DNA of 21,079 nt from JBCAWW01 sp039024315 (GTDB taxonomy: Bacteria; Bacteroidota; Bacteroidia; J057). The stretch is from assembly GCA_039024315.1 (NCBI GenBank), contig JBCCQN010000142.1, positions 1-21,079 of the forward strand, in the 5' to 3' direction. This document shows positions 7,289 to 14,909 of this stretch, piece by piece (the stretch's first letter is position 1; each line of letters opens with the position of its first letter). The translations under genes and the position numbers were made by a program. A model generated the notes under the pieces. The model saw only the letters and a program-made list of their open reading frames with translations. It ran no database searches and was not told where the DNA came from.

Positions 7289-8143
7289 ATGAAGGTTTAC
7301 CGCGAGATAAGTTCCTTAACTGACAATGACGTATTCCTATTAGAGGAGCGTTCTGGTTCATCTTTAGACCTATTGCAACATACCCACGCGACCTATGAAC
7401 TATGTCTTTTGCGTGATTTCAAAGGTATGCGTCAGGTAGGAGATCACCGAGAAAAAGTGGAGGGAAGTGACCTCATTTTGATCGGGCCTGAGTTGCGTCA
7501 TGCTTGGCAAGCAGAAACAGAGGTTATTCCAGAAGAGGCAAAGCTATTGAGTGTGCAGTTTGATGCAGATTTGTTTGGAGACGCTTTATTTAAACGCAAC
7601 GCTTTTTTTACCATCCGTCGGCTGCTCGAAGAAGCACAGAGAGGTCTTGCTTTCAAAGGCGACACCCTAGCGGATGTTAGTCAGCGTCTGTTGGTATTGC
7701 GCAAAATGCAGAGCTTTGGGGCGATTTCTGCTTTCATGGAGATTCTTTATACTTTATCTGTCTCCGACGAACGCCACATCTTGGCCAGCGAAGGCTATTC
7801 AGAACGAGCTACGCCTACTCGCTCGCGTCGTATGGAAGCAGTTTATCAGTATATCCTTGACAATTTTACCAATCGTGTCAATCGTACCGAAGCCGCTTCG
7901 ATCGCCAACCTTAGCGAATCCGCTTTTACCCATTACTTTCGCAAAGTTGCGGGCAAAAGCTTTACGCGCTATGTGATCGATCTACGTATCGGTTACGCCT
8001 GCAAACTCTTGGCTGAAACTCAAGATACCATCAAAGAGATTTGTTTTAGCAGTGGATTCAAAAATGTATCCAATTTCAACAAACTCTTCAAAAAGCATAA
8101 AGCCTGTACCCCAGTACAGTATCGCAATCAATACTGCGCCTAG
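7289..8143 (+). CDS. AraC-family transcriptional regulator
   Basis: A 284-residue cytoplasmic DNA-binding regulator. The N-terminal half (about 20-150) reads as a cupin-like sensing domain (THATYELCLLRDFKGMRQVGDH, then SDLILIGPELRHAWQ), the usual ligand pocket of sugar-responsive AraC proteins. The C-terminal ~100 residues carry the two helix-turn-helix units: RMEAVYQYILDNFTNRVNRTEAA...NLSESAFTHYFRKVAGKSFTRYV, then IKEICFSSGFKNVSNFNKLFKKHKACTPVQYR, which is the family signature. Length is normal. It converges on the isomerase/deoC pair with a 44-bp gap, so regulation of that sugar operon is plausible but unproven. A large inverted repeat (7203-7241) upstream may be its own operator. Its TAG stop lies inside a palindromic repeat (8143-8164). 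Confidence 0.93.
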   Translation: MKVYREISSLTDNDVFLLEERSGSSLDLLQHTHATYELCLLRDFKGMRQVGDHREKVEGSDLILIGPELRHAWQAETEVIPEEAKLLSVQFDADLFGDALFKRNAFFTIRRLLEEAQRGLAFKGDTLADVSQRLLVLRKMQSFGAISAFMEILYTLSVSDERHILASEGYSERATPTRSRRMEAVYQYILDNFTNRVNRTEAASIANLSESAFTHYFRKVAGKSFTRYVIDLRIGYACKLLAETQDTIKEICFSSGFKNVSNFNKLFKKHKACTPVQYRNQYCA

Positions 8144-8164
8144 CGACGCAAAATATCGCGTCGC
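8143..8164. repeat. GCGACGC hairpin, one of three related palindromes
   Basis: GCGACGC (8143-8149) and GCGTCGC (8158-8164) form a 7-bp stem with an 8-nt loop, in the gap between two convergent genes. The left arm reads TAGCGACGCA from 8141, as in the hairpin at 10104, and includes the stop codon of the AraC-type gene. There is no T-tract, so it is a weak terminator at best. Confidence 0.45.
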
Positions 8165-8187
8165 CAATCAAGCAAAATATTACGGTC

Positions 8188-9111
8188 TTACGATGCTCCT
8201 GGCACAAATTGCCTTAAGTAATTATAGCTTTGCTGTAATGACTTTTTACGCAGCGCAAGAGAACCTTCATACGCCCGATCTTCTACCTCGACGCAAACAG
8301 GGCCATTATAGCCCGTGTCAGTGAGGATCGAAAAAAACTGGCCCCAATTTACATCGCCCATGCCCGGAAGCTTAGGAGAATGGTATTCGTTGGGGAAGCC
8401 CATGATCCCTACTTGGTCAAGTCGATGATAGTCCATGCGTACATCCTTGGCGTGAATATGAAAAAGCTTGTGAGAAAACTCACGCATGGCCTTTAAATAA
8501 TCCATTTGTTGCCAAATAAAATGCGATGGATCAAAATTTAATCCGAAATAGTCACTATTTATATCCCCGTACATACGGCGCCAGACCGCAGGAGTGGTAG
8601 CCAAGTTCTTACCACCAGGCCACTCATCCCGGGTGAAAAGCATGGGGCAGTTTTCGATACCAATACGAACCCGAAAGGATTCGGCATATTGTACGATTGC
8701 TCCCCACACCTCTACAAAGTGTGGCCAGTTCTCATCAATAGAACTATGCCAGTCTCGACCGACAAAAGTATTCATCCTATGGATACCTAAGAGAGCTGAA
8801 GCACGAATCACTTTCCGGATATGTTCCTGATAGATTTTTGCTTCACTCTCGTCTGGCGTCAAGGGGTTTGGATAATAGCCCAAAGCACTGATAGAGACGC
8901 CGTATTTATCGCAAAGCGCTAGTACTTCTTTGGCCTGTGCCTCATCAAAATCTTCTACCAATATGTGGCTTACCCCAGCATAGCGTCTCTCCGCTTTGCC
9001 TTCTGGCCAGCACATGATCTCTACACAGTCATAACCGATCTCTGCAGCAGTCTGCAAGACTTCCTCCAATGATAGATCCGGTAGTATCGCACTTACAAAT
9101 CCTAATTCCAT
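8188..9111 (-). CDS. Sugar phosphate isomerase/epimerase, xylose isomerase-like TIM barrel
   Basis: A 307-residue cytoplasmic TIM-barrel enzyme of the AP-endonuclease-2 / xylose-isomerase-like superfamily, which isomerises or epimerises sugars, inositols or their derivatives with a divalent metal. The start MELGFVSAILPDLSLEEVLQTAAEIGYDCVEI is the first barrel strand and helix. The likely metal ligands are Glu153 (IGIENCP), Asp194 (NFDPSH), His220 (HIHAKD) and Glu275 (CVEVED), spaced as in the family. There is no signal peptide. It is the second gene of a probable operon, 62 bp after deoC on the same strand, and the convergent AraC-type gene may be its regulator. The exact substrate cannot be inferred; many such enzymes in Bacteroidota act in dicarbon-ketose, inositol or unusual sugar degradation. 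Confidence 0.9.
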   Translation of the reverse strand: MELGFVSAILPDLSLEEVLQTAAEIGYDCVEIMCWPEGKAERRYAGVSHILVEDFDEAQAKEVLALCDKYGVSISALGYYPNPLTPDESEAKIYQEHIRKVIRASALLGIHRMNTFVGRDWHSSIDENWPHFVEVWGAIVQYAESFRVRIGIENCPMLFTRDEWPGGKNLATTPAVWRRMYGDINSDYFGLNFDPSHFIWQQMDYLKAMREFSHKLFHIHAKDVRMDYHRLDQVGIMGFPNEYHSPKLPGMGDVNWGQFFSILTDTGYNGPVCVEVEDRAYEGSLALRKKSLQQSYNYLRQFVPGAS

Positions 9112-9173
9112 CCTTTAATCTTTAATCTCATGAAAGTCTTCAACTCTTCGAAAATTCAAACATTCAACTATTT

Positions 9174-9926
9174 CTAATACCCTTCTACGGTCTTTCCACT
9201 GTCTTCTATCTCAGCGCCTGCAAAACGACGCATTGCTTCTTCTACTATGGCTTGCGTGGCGGAGGCTCCGATTCTCGTAACGCCTAACTCTTTGACGCGC
9301 AGCGCATCGTCTAATGTTCTCACTGCTCCGGCAGCTTTGACTTGTACGGCTGGGCCACTATGTTTGCGCATCAACTTGAGATCATGATCCGTGGCGCCTG
9401 CATAGCTGTATTTACCATCGCTGCCTTTGCTGAACCCATAACCCGTAGAGGTTTTTACAAAGGCTACTCCCACCTCCGTACAGATTTCGCAGAGGCGGAT
9501 TTTGAAGTGATCCTCAGGTAGGAAATCATTCTCAAAAATCACTTTTAGCGCAGCCTCATATTTTTGACAGACAGTTTGGATAGCAGCGATTTCGTCTTTG
9601 ACGAACGCCCAATCCTCACTGAGCACTTTGCCTATGTTAGCTACCATGTCGATCTCGACGGCACCGTCCTCGCAGGCTTGTTCGCATTCTGCGATTTTGA
9701 TCTCAGTACTGCTATTGCCGTGCGGAAAGCCAATTACTGTCCCCACTAGTACATCTGAGCCCGCTAGCCATTTCACGGCTTTTTTGACGGCATAGGGTTT
9801 GATACAGACAGAGGCAGTGCCAAACTTCTTGGCTAATGCACAACCCGCTTCAAGGCCTTCATCAGACATAGTAGGGTGGAGCAAGGAGTGATCGATCATT
9901 TTTGCAATTTCGCGAACGCGGTCCAT
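9174..9926 (-). CDS. deoC: Deoxyribose-phosphate aldolase
   Basis: DeoC cleaves 2-deoxyribose 5-phosphate into glyceraldehyde 3-phosphate and acetaldehyde in deoxynucleoside catabolism (EC 4.1.2.4). The 250-residue sequence has the full class I aldolase active site. The Schiff-base Lys158 is in VAFVKTSTGYGF, Asp93 in EIDMVANIG, and the second Lys197 in VKAAGAVR. The flanking motifs IDHSLLHPTM and VIGFPHG are typical, and the length is normal for a bacterial enzyme. It is the first gene of a probable operon, followed 62 bp later by the sugar isomerase. No nucleoside phosphorylase or phosphopentomutase is in the window. The pairing with an isomerase and an AraC regulator could mean that it serves another aldol cleavage, but the family assignment is strong. 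Confidence 0.95.
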   Translation of the reverse strand: MDRVREIAKMIDHSLLHPTMSDEGLEAGCALAKKFGTASVCIKPYAVKKAVKWLAGSDVLVGTVIGFPHGNSSTEIKIAECEQACEDGAVEIDMVANIGKVLSEDWAFVKDEIAAIQTVCQKYEAALKVIFENDFLPEDHFKIRLCEICTEVGVAFVKTSTGYGFSKGSDGKYSYAGATDHDLKLMRKHSGPAVQVKAAGAVRTLDDALRVKELGVTRIGASATQAIVEEAMRRFAGAEIEDSGKTVEGY

Positions 9927-9960
9927 AGGGTATTTTTATTATGTTTTTGATTAGTCTCAA

Positions 9961-10057
9961 GAAGTTAGGCAATGCCTAGGTAGGGCGCTAGCTTTTCTGT
10001 AAAATCCTGCCACTTTTTAGCACCATCCGGCGGAAGTTATACAATGCTAACTTTTTT
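9961..10057 (+). repeat. Pair of GAAGTTAnnCAATGC repeats with a terminator-like hairpin
   Basis: GAAGTTAGGCAATGC (9961-9975) and GAAGTTATACAATGC (10033-10047) differ at two positions and lie 72 bp apart. The first can fold as TAGGC/GCCTA around a 3-nt loop. The second folds as AAGTTA/TAACTT (10034-10053) and runs into Ts up to 10057, so the plus strand ends like a small terminator. They lie in the 277-bp gap between deoC and the M23 gene, where no coding region is seen. A small RNA ending here is possible but not supported by a promoter. Confidence 0.3.
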
Positions 10058-10103
10058 GACAGCTTGCCAAATCGAAAACAAAATGTATCAATCGATACGA
10101 TTG

Positions 10104-10154
10104 GTAGCGACGCATCCGCGAAAGCTTTCGTGATTGCGTCGCTACATTTTTTTT
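10104..10154 (+). repeat. Long palindromic hairpin of the GTAGCGAC family with T-tract
   Basis: GTAGCGACGCA (10104-10114) and TGCGTCGCTAC (10135-10145) give an 11-bp perfect stem. Inside it a second perfect palindrome CGAAAGCTTTCG (10119-10130) extends the hairpin. Eight Ts follow at 10147-10154, so it resembles a strong intrinsic terminator on the plus strand, 49 bp before the M23 start. No plus-strand gene lies directly upstream for it to terminate. That fits a mobile palindromic repeat better than a gene-specific terminator. Confidence 0.6.
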
Positions 10155-10203
10155 GCGCAAGCTTTGTTTATCTTGCAGACAAGCTCCCCCATCGCACAAA
10201 CAC

Positions 10204-10734
10204 ATGGTCGCAAGGAAACGCAAAATCTTCAAGCGGATAGGACTCGCTAGCCTGCTCATCTTAGGGATCGGCTTTCTCATACCGCAGCATTTACAAATGC
10301 CAGTAGCGGGCGCCACCGCCAAGGACTACCATCCGGATACCTTTTGGTATTACCCTTGGGGTAAATCGGTGACTCACAAAGGAGTAGATATTTTTGCCAA
10401 AAAGGGTACCGCTGTCATTGCTCCGGCTGCTAGTATTGTCCTTTATACAGGGGAATTGAGCCTAGGCGGCAAAGTGGTCTTGGCACTAGGACCAAAATGG
10501 CGCCTCCATTATTACGCTCATCTTGAGGAAATCTCCACTAGCTCCTTCTCGCTGCTTAGCAAGGGAGAGAAGCTCGCGACCGTAGGCGATAGCGGCAATG
10601 CCAAGGGCAAAGAACCGCATTTGCATTATTCTCTGCTGACGATTATCCCTTATCCGTGGCGAATTGATAGCGATCGCCAAGGCTGGAAAAAGATGTTTTT
10701 TCTCAATCCGATTGATTACTGGAAGGCGGAGTAG
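10204..10734 (+). CDS. M23-family (lysostaphin-like) zinc peptidase, membrane-anchored or exported
   Basis: A 176-residue M23/peptidase family protein acting outside the inner membrane, probably on peptidoglycan crosslinks or on another peptide target. The N-terminus (MVARKRKIFKRIGLASLLILGIGFLIP) is a basic stretch followed by one membrane segment or uncleaved signal. The metal-binding residues are all present: His58 and Asp62 in THKGVDIF (HxxxD), His106 in YYAHLEE, and the HxH motif PHLHYS ending at His141. The ATG at 10204 is preferred to a TTG at 10153 because it opens directly on the basic and hydrophobic signal. The protein is short, with only the catalytic domain and no LysM or coiled coil. 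It converges with the alpha/beta hydrolase gene (21-bp gap) and has a long palindromic repeat just upstream. Confidence 0.9.
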   Translation: MVARKRKIFKRIGLASLLILGIGFLIPQHLQMPVAGATAKDYHPDTFWYYPWGKSVTHKGVDIFAKKGTAVIAPAASIVLYTGELSLGGKVVLALGPKWRLHYYAHLEEISTSSFSLLSKGEKLATVGDSGNAKGKEPHLHYSLLTIIPYPWRIDSDRQGWKKMFFLNPIDYWKAE

Positions 10735-10755
10735 GGGTACTTTCTACTGCTAATA

Positions 10756-11745
10756 TTACTGTTTCAGAAAGTCGATCGTCTGATTGATGACGGTTTGACC
10801 CTCATCTCCCCACCAGACAAAATGGCCACCTGCCTCAACGTACTTCATCTGGATATTGGGAATCATTTTTTCGATACGTCGAGCATGATCGATGGACACG
10901 TCAATGTCTATCGTCGAGTGCACCGCAAAAGTGGGGCAGCTAATGTTTGACCAGTCCACCCCTTTGAGCGCTTCGGTCTTAACCAATTCATCCATCATAC
11001 CTGTATAAAGGGAATCCATAGGCGTTAGCGCCTCGACAAATAATAGAAACTCCCTTTTGCTTTCGGGCTTGGAGACCACTTGCTTCGCTAAGTCGCGTCT
11101 CCCTTTTTTGTCTAAGTCTGCCTCCGTCTCCAAAAAGGTCTCAATGGTTTTCTTGGGAAAAAGCTTAGCTGATTTTACTAGCATCCAAGAGATGAGCCTT
11201 TTGCCAGAGTCAGACATTACCAATTTGCCTAAGCTAGAATCGGCAGACTCTTGATTGATTTGATACTCTCCCGTAACGGCGCTCCAAAGGACTAATGATT
11301 GGGTGGGATATTTTTGAGCATAGTACAAAGCCGAAATTCCTCCCATCGAAATGCCGAATACATTGATTTTACCCTTTATCCCCAAAAACTGGATGACTGC
11401 ATGGTAGATATCGGCATGTTCTTCGATACTGTTGACGGTGGAAAGGGGGAGATCATAGTAACCAGGTCTATTGATGGCGATTACCCGAAACCCTGCTTGA
11501 GCAAGCCATTCGATAGAATATAGCGCATTATAGCCAGCTCCCCCGCCTGTAGAGAATAGGACAACTTCTCCATCGGCTGGACCTATTTCCACATAGCGAA
11601 TACTCCCATAGGAAGTTTGCGCGACTTTATAGCCATTGCTGGCTGCATCTTGAGGTCGGCCAGAAAGAGTACTGCCAGCTGCTAGGAAAAACAGCAGTAA
11701 GCCATATCCCAAAGGAAGGTATTTAGTTTTTGGATCGATTGGCAT
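10756..11745 (-). CDS. Alpha/beta hydrolase, exported or membrane-anchored
   Basis: A 329-residue alpha/beta-fold hydrolase. The N-terminus has a hydrophobic segment (YLPLGYGLLLFFLAAGSTL, about 9-27) serving as a signal or anchor, so it acts in the periplasm or envelope. The core begins with YGSIRYVEIGPADGEVVLFSTGGGAGYNAL, which supplies the oxyanion-hole loop. The nucleophile elbow is GISMGG with Ser133. The acid is Asp280 or Asp282 (STIDIDV) and the catalytic His308 is in AGGHFVWWGDE. A helical cap covers about 160-255. The triad is complete, so it should be active as an esterase, lipase or related hydrolase, with substrate unknown. It is divergent from the HExxH gene at 11879 across 133 bp containing a palindrome (11838-11855), and convergent with the M23 gene. 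Confidence 0.9.
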   Translation of the reverse strand: MPIDPKTKYLPLGYGLLLFFLAAGSTLSGRPQDAASNGYKVAQTSYGSIRYVEIGPADGEVVLFSTGGGAGYNALYSIEWLAQAGFRVIAINRPGYYDLPLSTVNSIEEHADIYHAVIQFLGIKGKINVFGISMGGISALYYAQKYPTQSLVLWSAVTGEYQINQESADSSLGKLVMSDSGKRLISWMLVKSAKLFPKKTIETFLETEADLDKKGRRDLAKQVVSKPESKREFLLFVEALTPMDSLYTGMMDELVKTEALKGVDWSNISCPTFAVHSTIDIDVSIDHARRIEKMIPNIQMKYVEAGGHFVWWGDEGQTVINQTIDFLKQ

Positions 11746-11837
11746 CGTGTAAAATTAGCATCTATATGCGTTAAACGGATAGAAAGCAAAAGGGTCGTCT
11801 GACTTAAACTGATTTTAGAAGGGATAAGCGTTCCGCG

Positions 11838-11855
11838 TCCCGAAAGCTTTCGGGA
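11838..11855. repeat. 18-bp perfect palindrome with GAAAGCTTTC core
   Basis: TCCCGAAAGCTTTCGGGA is perfectly self-complementary and lies in the gap between two divergent genes, 23 bp before the ATG at 11879. It is followed by a small GTAA/TTAC repeat (11856-11867). The CGAAAGCTTTCG core also forms the centre of the hairpin at 10104-10145, suggesting a shared repeat. As RNA it could be a hairpin in the leader of the downstream gene; as DNA, an operator. Confidence 0.45.
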
Positions 11856-11878
11856 GTAAAAAATTACGATATTACCCT

Positions 11879-12592
11879 ATGAAGCTGGCTCTTCTTGCCC
11901 TCATATTGCTCCTGCAACTCCCAGTAGCTGCTTTCTCGCAAGAAAGTACGCCCGATCGCATATCCCGAATCGTCCTTAACCTCAATCAAAAACTCAATGA
12001 GCGGGCCGAGTTGCCCTTACCTGCGGTTGTCTACCATGCTGAGCTTGATGCGAATGCCCGCTACGAAAATGACACCATCTGGATCGGTCAAATTCAAGCT
12101 GAATTTAAAACGGATGACGATTGGATGTCCATCATTTATCATGAATATTGGCATTATCTGCATGAAGGGATTTATCGCTTGGGGCGAGACAGTGCGGGGC
12201 AGATTGTGCAATGGGATACCGATCAATGGTACACTTATCAGCCTAGCGAGTATCGCATAAAGCGCGTTCTGGAGCAGTACGAGGCGACTTTAGTGACAGT
12301 AGGAGATTCGTTCGCAAATCGCGAAAAGCTGCTAGAGGACATGCGAAAAACTGTTTCTCAACCTCAGCAATTACCTTTTATCTATGCCCCTTCCAATTTG
12401 AGTTTGGAAGAAATCAAAGCCTATGAAGCACAATTAGAGGCAGAGCAAGCGGGATATTATCAATTGTCAACCGCTGCGCGGAACGCTATACTGGAGCGCA
12501 TTTCCCAGCAAAAAGATACTTATCAGCGGCGTAAAGCCTACGAAGTACAAATGGGCTTAGGTCCCGATGGCTTAGCTATCCGTAAACCTTGA
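11879..12592 (+). CDS. Exported HExxH putative metalloprotease-like protein
   Basis: A 237-residue exported protein. MKLALLALILLLQLPVAAFSQ is a clear signal peptide cleaved around 19-21. The body contains SIIYHEYWHYLHEGIY, where His88, Glu89 and His92 form a zincin HExxH motif on a helix. Glu135 (in VLEQYEATL), about 43 residues later, is a candidate third zinc ligand as in gluzincins. The second half is helical with many Gln, Glu and Lys residues. No named family is recognised, and a structural rather than catalytic zinc site cannot be excluded. It is the first gene of a two-gene operon: its TGA is 3 nt before the next ATG, so the two are probably translated together and the proteins may act at the same place outside the cell. 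Confidence 0.78.
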   Translation: MKLALLALILLLQLPVAAFSQESTPDRISRIVLNLNQKLNERAELPLPAVVYHAELDANARYENDTIWIGQIQAEFKTDDDWMSIIYHEYWHYLHEGIYRLGRDSAGQIVQWDTDQWYTYQPSEYRIKRVLEQYEATLVTVGDSFANREKLLEDMRKTVSQPQQLPFIYAPSNLSLEEIKAYEAQLEAEQAGYYQLSTAARNAILERISQQKDTYQRRKAYEVQMGLGPDGLAIRKP

Positions 12593-12595
12593 TTT

Positions 12596-14416
12596 ATGAA
12601 AAATCTGCTTTGCTTTTTTATCGCTATTGCTGCCTCTGTTAGCACTTGGGCACAGACTCCCCATTCAATACGAATCCAAGCATTACTCAATGAAAAAGTC
12701 CATCTTCTCGGTAGCAATATTCACTTCTCGGAACGACAGCAGAGCAATGAAACTTCCTCACCCAATGCCATTGAACAAGAGCAAAAAATCAGTATCACCC
12801 AAAAACCGGAATCTGAGCTCCATGCCGCCATCAATCCTAGCGATACCAACAATATCGTAATCGCCAATATGCGCCTAGATCCCAATAGTCTTCTCAATGC
12901 ACTCAGCTTTACGGTCTATAGTACTCAGGATTTTGGGCAAACTTGGTTTGAAAGCAGCTTCACGGGTCAGCATCCTGGCAGCGATTTGATCATTGGGGGG
13001 GGAGATCCGGTTTTGGCTTTTGAATCCGACGGTACTTTGCATCTCACTTGGCTTTTGCTGAGCCTGGGCTCTGCTAGCTTGCAGCCTACTATCGGTATCT
13101 ACCACGCGACTTCAACGGACAATGGTATAAGTTGGACTACTCGCCCTAATCCTATTACCAAAGGTGAGCTACAGATCCTCCCCAATTTGATGGTGTTGGA
13201 TCGCTTGGTAGATAAACAATGGATGGCCGTAGATCGCAGCAATCTGATCAGCAAGGATAATCTCTACACTGCCTACTTCGATTACCAAGTAAGCCCAGAT
13301 ACAGTGGCGAGCATCCGCTGTATGCGCAAACGTCGGAACCAAGCCAACTTTGTGGATGATCCCGTGCAAGTCAATACCCAGCCCTTTACCGATGTACAGT
13401 TTGCTAGTATTTCGGTGGATGGGCAAGCGCAGGTGCATGTTTCCTTTTGGGGTAGCTTGGACAATGTCCATTATGCGCTTTATCACGCCCGCTCGATAGA
13501 TGAAGGCGCAAGCTTTTTGCCAGAAACAAAAATTTCTGATGTAGGATTTCCCCTGCCAGATAGCGCAAGTGGCTTCCCGATCTCTACTGTCGTAGGAGTG
13601 GATCGTTTGTATCCCTGTCCTCATATAGTCGCAGATGCCAGTGGTGGACCTTTTCAAGACAATCTTTATGTGATGTGGACGGCGCGGGGGATTGATAGCT
13701 TAGAGACGGAAGGCTATGACATTTATTTCTCGCGTTCCACGGATAGGGGACAGACATGGGAAAATCCGCGTATCCTAAATGATGACCCTGATCCCAATAC
13801 CCATCAATTCTTCTCCAATCTATACGTCAACGAGCAGGGCGTATTAGTGGCCGCTTGGTACGATCGCCGTGATGATCCTGCCAATGTTGCCACTCATCAC
13901 TATTGGACCTATTCTCAAAATGGCGGTCAAAGCTTCGAATCGCAAAATGCGATCTCGGCCCAAAATGCCGACTTTTCGCAGGTAGGGGCTCTTAATGATG
14001 GTTTTGGGGTAGGGGAGTACACCCAAATTATTGCTACCGATGGCTTTGCTATCCCCGTTTGGGCGGATGGTCGCCTCAACGATGGGACGGTGAGTGTATA
14101 TGTAGCTTGGACGCCATTGTCAGGCCCTGCCACGGCTCTTGATCGCATCGTTCGGCTGCAAGCCAAACTCCAACTCATAGGCTGGCATCAAGAAGGAGAG
14201 AGCCTATATATCAACTGGCAACAAGCCGAGGCTGGAGAGATAAGTTTGAGATTATATGATCTTTCGGGAAAGGTGGTCAGCTTCGCAGAACGTTCATCTT
14301 CAAGCCCCGATAGGATTGAATATCCTTGGTTACTGCCGGGCTTGAGTCAGGGCTTTTATATGCTAGAGCTTAGCCAGGCAGGAGCCTCGCTAAGGCGCAA
14401 AATTTGGCTTCAATAA
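12596..14416 (+). CDS. Secreted Asp-box beta-propeller protein with T9SS sorting domain
   Basis: A 606-residue extracellular protein. The signal peptide is MKNLLCFFIAIAASVSTWAQ. The central 70-510 region is a sialidase/BNR-like beta-propeller with five Asp-box-like turns: STQDFGQTWF (109-118), STDNGISW, SIDEGASF, STDRGQTW (381-388) and SQNGGQSF. The last ~80 residues form a type A T9SS C-terminal sorting domain (LQLIGWHQEGESLYINWQ..., GEISLRLYDLSGKVV, LPGLSQGFYMLEL, RRKIWLQ). It should therefore be exported and attached or released by the type IX system. I see no clear sialidase catalytic set (Arg triad, Tyr/Glu), so binding or glycan recognition is as likely as catalysis. It is the second gene of the operon started by the HExxH protein, with 3 nt between stop and start. 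A decayed esterase fragment overlaps its 3' end on the other strand. Confidence 0.9.
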   Translation: MKNLLCFFIAIAASVSTWAQTPHSIRIQALLNEKVHLLGSNIHFSERQQSNETSSPNAIEQEQKISITQKPESELHAAINPSDTNNIVIANMRLDPNSLLNALSFTVYSTQDFGQTWFESSFTGQHPGSDLIIGGGDPVLAFESDGTLHLTWLLLSLGSASLQPTIGIYHATSTDNGISWTTRPNPITKGELQILPNLMVLDRLVDKQWMAVDRSNLISKDNLYTAYFDYQVSPDTVASIRCMRKRRNQANFVDDPVQVNTQPFTDVQFASISVDGQAQVHVSFWGSLDNVHYALYHARSIDEGASFLPETKISDVGFPLPDSASGFPISTVVGVDRLYPCPHIVADASGGPFQDNLYVMWTARGIDSLETEGYDIYFSRSTDRGQTWENPRILNDDPDPNTHQFFSNLYVNEQGVLVAAWYDRRDDPANVATHHYWTYSQNGGQSFESQNAISAQNADFSQVGALNDGFGVGEYTQIIATDGFAIPVWADGRLNDGTVSVYVAWTPLSGPATALDRIVRLQAKLQLIGWHQEGESLYINWQQAEAGEISLRLYDLSGKVVSFAERSSSSPDRIEYPWLLPGLSQGFYMLELSQAGASLRRKIWLQ

Positions 14417-14668
14417 ATTTAGGATCCACTCAATTTCAATTGGAGCAGATAGTTGAGCATTGTTAGAGTGAATGGCTCCCTGAGCATATAAGCTCTGCCA
14501 GTGTACCAGCTTTGGTTCCCGCTCCAATAAGTCGAGCATGAGATCAAAGGCCGTTTTCATCTTCGGAACTTCTTGATCTCCCATGCTCAAAAATAGCGGA
14601 TTGGAAAGCGAATCGCGCTGGGCTAAGGACTGAGATACCTTTAAAAATAGGCATTTGGCATCAGGCAT
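14390..14668 (-). pseudogene. Remnant of an esterase-like alpha/beta hydrolase (C-terminal part)
   Basis: This 92-codon minus-strand frame looks like the C-terminal part of a putative-esterase (PF00756-like) alpha/beta hydrolase. NPLFLSMGDQEVPKMKTAFDLMLDLL has the strand and Asp/Glu region, and GAIHSNNAQLSAPIEIEWILNLL holds the terminal catalytic His. The N-terminal two thirds, including the GxSxG nucleophile, are missing, and a stop lies 9 nt upstream of its first ATG. It overlaps the 3' end of the beta-propeller gene by 27 bp. The rest of the region up to the kinase start (14669-14909) contains nothing I can identify; an open 70-codon frame there has no recognisable content. It could be a short functional gene, but the family match favours a gene fragment. 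Confidence 0.45.
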
Positions 14669-14909
14669 TTTTGCTCAAAACTAAGCGTTCGGCGCTAGCC
14701 GGAACAACTATGAGAAACCCCCAATGGTATCATGCTACTCAAGAGAAGTTGGATTTAAAACAGCTCTTTTGTCTTAAAATCACAGCAGGGAGAAGCTTCC
14801 TTGAGATGAAAGCTTTGGCTTCAATAGGCGTAATTTATTGTCTGCTTTCGAGTAGGAAATTCGATAAAAGTGGTATTTATTGAATCAACACTTCCTATGG
14901 CCCCTGTAT

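Noticed and set aside
13169..13657. 162-codon minus-strand frame
   Set aside because: It lies wholly inside the Asp-box propeller gene, whose motifs define the plus-strand frame.
14671..14883. 70-codon plus-strand frame before the histidine kinase
   Set aside because: No homology or composition supports it, and there is no conserved feature around it.
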